From: Tunturiibacter gelidiferens
GTDB taxonomy: Bacteria > Acidobacteriota > Terriglobia > Terriglobales > Acidobacteriaceae
Direction: 5' to 3'
NCBI RefSeq assembly: GCF_014201335.1
Contig: NZ_JACHEB010000009.1
Span: 1-64,000, forward strand
DNA length: 64,000 nucleotides
This document shows positions 63,263 through 64,000 of this stretch, one piece after another. Both the position numbers and the translations under genes were made by a program. Under the pieces are notes generated by a model. It had not been told where the DNA came from. It did not search any database and worked only from the letters and a program-made list of their open reading frames with translations. Numbering within the stretch: position 1 is the stretch's first letter; each line of letters begins with the position of its first letter.

Positions 63263-64000
63263 CTAGTTCGCGGCGCCGTTCTTTCCCAAACTCAACAGAT
63301 TCGCAAACAACCGATAAGCCCCCGGCACTCCCTCCGGCAGTTCCCGATACAGCGCCAGCGCCACGTAGACATAAGCACCCTTACCCGTCTTAGCCACCAG
63401 CAACCCACCTTTCTGCGGATCCTGCCCCGGATCATGCGTCTCCAGCGGAGCCACATACTGCGCATCCCACGTCCCCATAAACCCGTGCCCACGCTCCTCC
63501 ACCCACCCATCAAAGTCCCGCTCAGTAATTTTGTTCGGCCAGCTCAACACGGGGCTGTCAGGCACCACCAACTTCACCGGCGCCTTCTCATCCACCACCT
63601 TCTCCGCTTCTCCCAGCGAATACGAGTACGGCCCATAGTCGAAGTTCCCCAGGTTGTACTGCACAATCACGACGCCGCCATTCTTCGCGTACTGCAGCAA
63701 CTGCCCATTCGCCGCCGCCAGCCCAGGATGCGCCGCATAAGCCCTCACCCCCAACACCACAACGTCATACCCACTCAACTTCCCAGCAGCAACATCATTC
63801 ATCGTCAAAGTCGTCGCATGCACCCCAAGATTCTCAAGCGAAGCCTGCACCTCATCGCCAGTCCCCGGCAGATACCCCACCGTCAACCCCGGAGCCACCT
63901 TCACATCCGTCCCCCGCGCCCGATACGTCGCAGGACGATACAAACTCGCCGGCAACAACCCCGCGTACCCAACCGTCTTATACCCCTCGCGATAATCCTT
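63263..64000 (-). CDS. C-terminal part of a PIG-L/LmbE-type deacetylase-like protein, cut by window
   Basis: The frame is open to the right end of the window, so the N-terminus is missing. The 246 visible residues match, from memory, the C-terminal extension found in acidobacterial PIG-L family proteins (VGYAGLLPASLYRPATYR, VGYLPGTGDEVQASLENLG, AYAAHPGL). This region has a glutamine-amidotransferase-like or Rossmann-type alternation (GYDVVVLGVRAYAAHP, NGGVVIVQYNLGNFDYGP). The deacetylase motif itself would lie beyond the window, so the call is only moderately certain. Confidence 0.6.
   Translation of the reverse strand, partial: KDYREGYKTVGYAGLLPASLYRPATYRARGTDVKVAPGLTVGYLPGTGDEVQASLENLGVHATTLTMNDVAAGKLSGYDVVVLGVRAYAAHPGLAAANGQLLQYAKNGGVVIVQYNLGNFDYGPYSYSLGEAEKVVDEKAPVKLVVPDSPVLSWPNKITERDFDGWVEERGHGFMGTWDAQYVAPLETHDPGQDPQKGGLLVAKTGKGAYVYVALALYRELPEGVPGAYRLFANLLSLGKNGAAN

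Noticed and set aside
1..64000. CRISPR arrays, rRNA genes, replication origin
   Set aside because: No regularly spaced repeats, no rRNA-like stretches and no DnaA-box cluster were seen.

Overview
The window looks like chromosome of a soil acidobacterium (Acidobacteriaceae/Terriglobia type; inferred from gene content, no marker gene is present). The signs are a very long Oar-like TonB-dependent receptor with an N-terminal carboxypeptidase-regulatory domain, a Ser/Thr kinase joined to a TolB-like propeller, a PEP-CTERM protein, many secreted carbohydrate-active enzymes, and small intergenic repeats. GC content is moderately high and most genes to the right lie on the + strand.

Left part (1-34.2 kb) is accessory-rich and damaged. 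In order: the end of a GH18 chitinase, a fused dihydroxyacetone kinase, a Ser/Thr-kinase pseudogene that lost its N-lobe, a DUF3050 protein, an orphan propeller-type sensor kinase, a serine recombinase, a type I restriction-modification locus (decayed hsdM, hsdS with a 3' frameshift, a nuclease/PUA-like accessory gene, hsdR), an M1 aminopeptidase remnant, a GH2 enzyme, an IS481-type insertion that cut a beta-propeller gene, a TonB receptor, and a five-gene group (RdhA-like iron-sulfur protein, MFS and TSUP transporters, a WxWxIP flavoenzyme, an Asp-nucleophile alpha/beta hydrolase). It ends with a cation/H+ antiporter broken into two halves that face each other, and a stop-interrupted tyrosine integrase lying just off the 3' end of tRNA-Arg(TCG). 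The tRNA plus integrase suggest an old island whose other end cannot be placed.

Right part (34.4-64 kb) is core-like and tightly packed: TlpA thioredoxin, GT2, two 6-pyruvoyltetrahydropterin-synthase paralogues with folE and truB, a TesA-like esterase divergent from a YbbA/YbbP ABC pair, galK-galT, a SRAP protein, a STAS protein, a group of secreted beta-helix, PEP-CTERM and SGNH proteins, tRNA-Glu(TTC), a queuosine-precursor transporter, an RND efflux pair, and tyrosine catabolism genes (fahA, hppD) with a DDAH-like hydrolase and a hydratase of the FAH fold.

The points most worth a second look are the inverted antiporter, the type I locus with its nuclease/PUA-like gene, the possible organohalogen gene group at 25.3-31.2 kb, two copies of a 29-bp Pho-box-like element upstream of secreted-protein genes, a LacI-like operator before the SGNH gene, and a hidden C-terminal domain beyond a stop codon in a beta-helix pseudogene. 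Several lesions are 1-nt deletions, so sequencing error must be excluded; the large deletions, the inversion and the nonsense codons are harder to explain that way.
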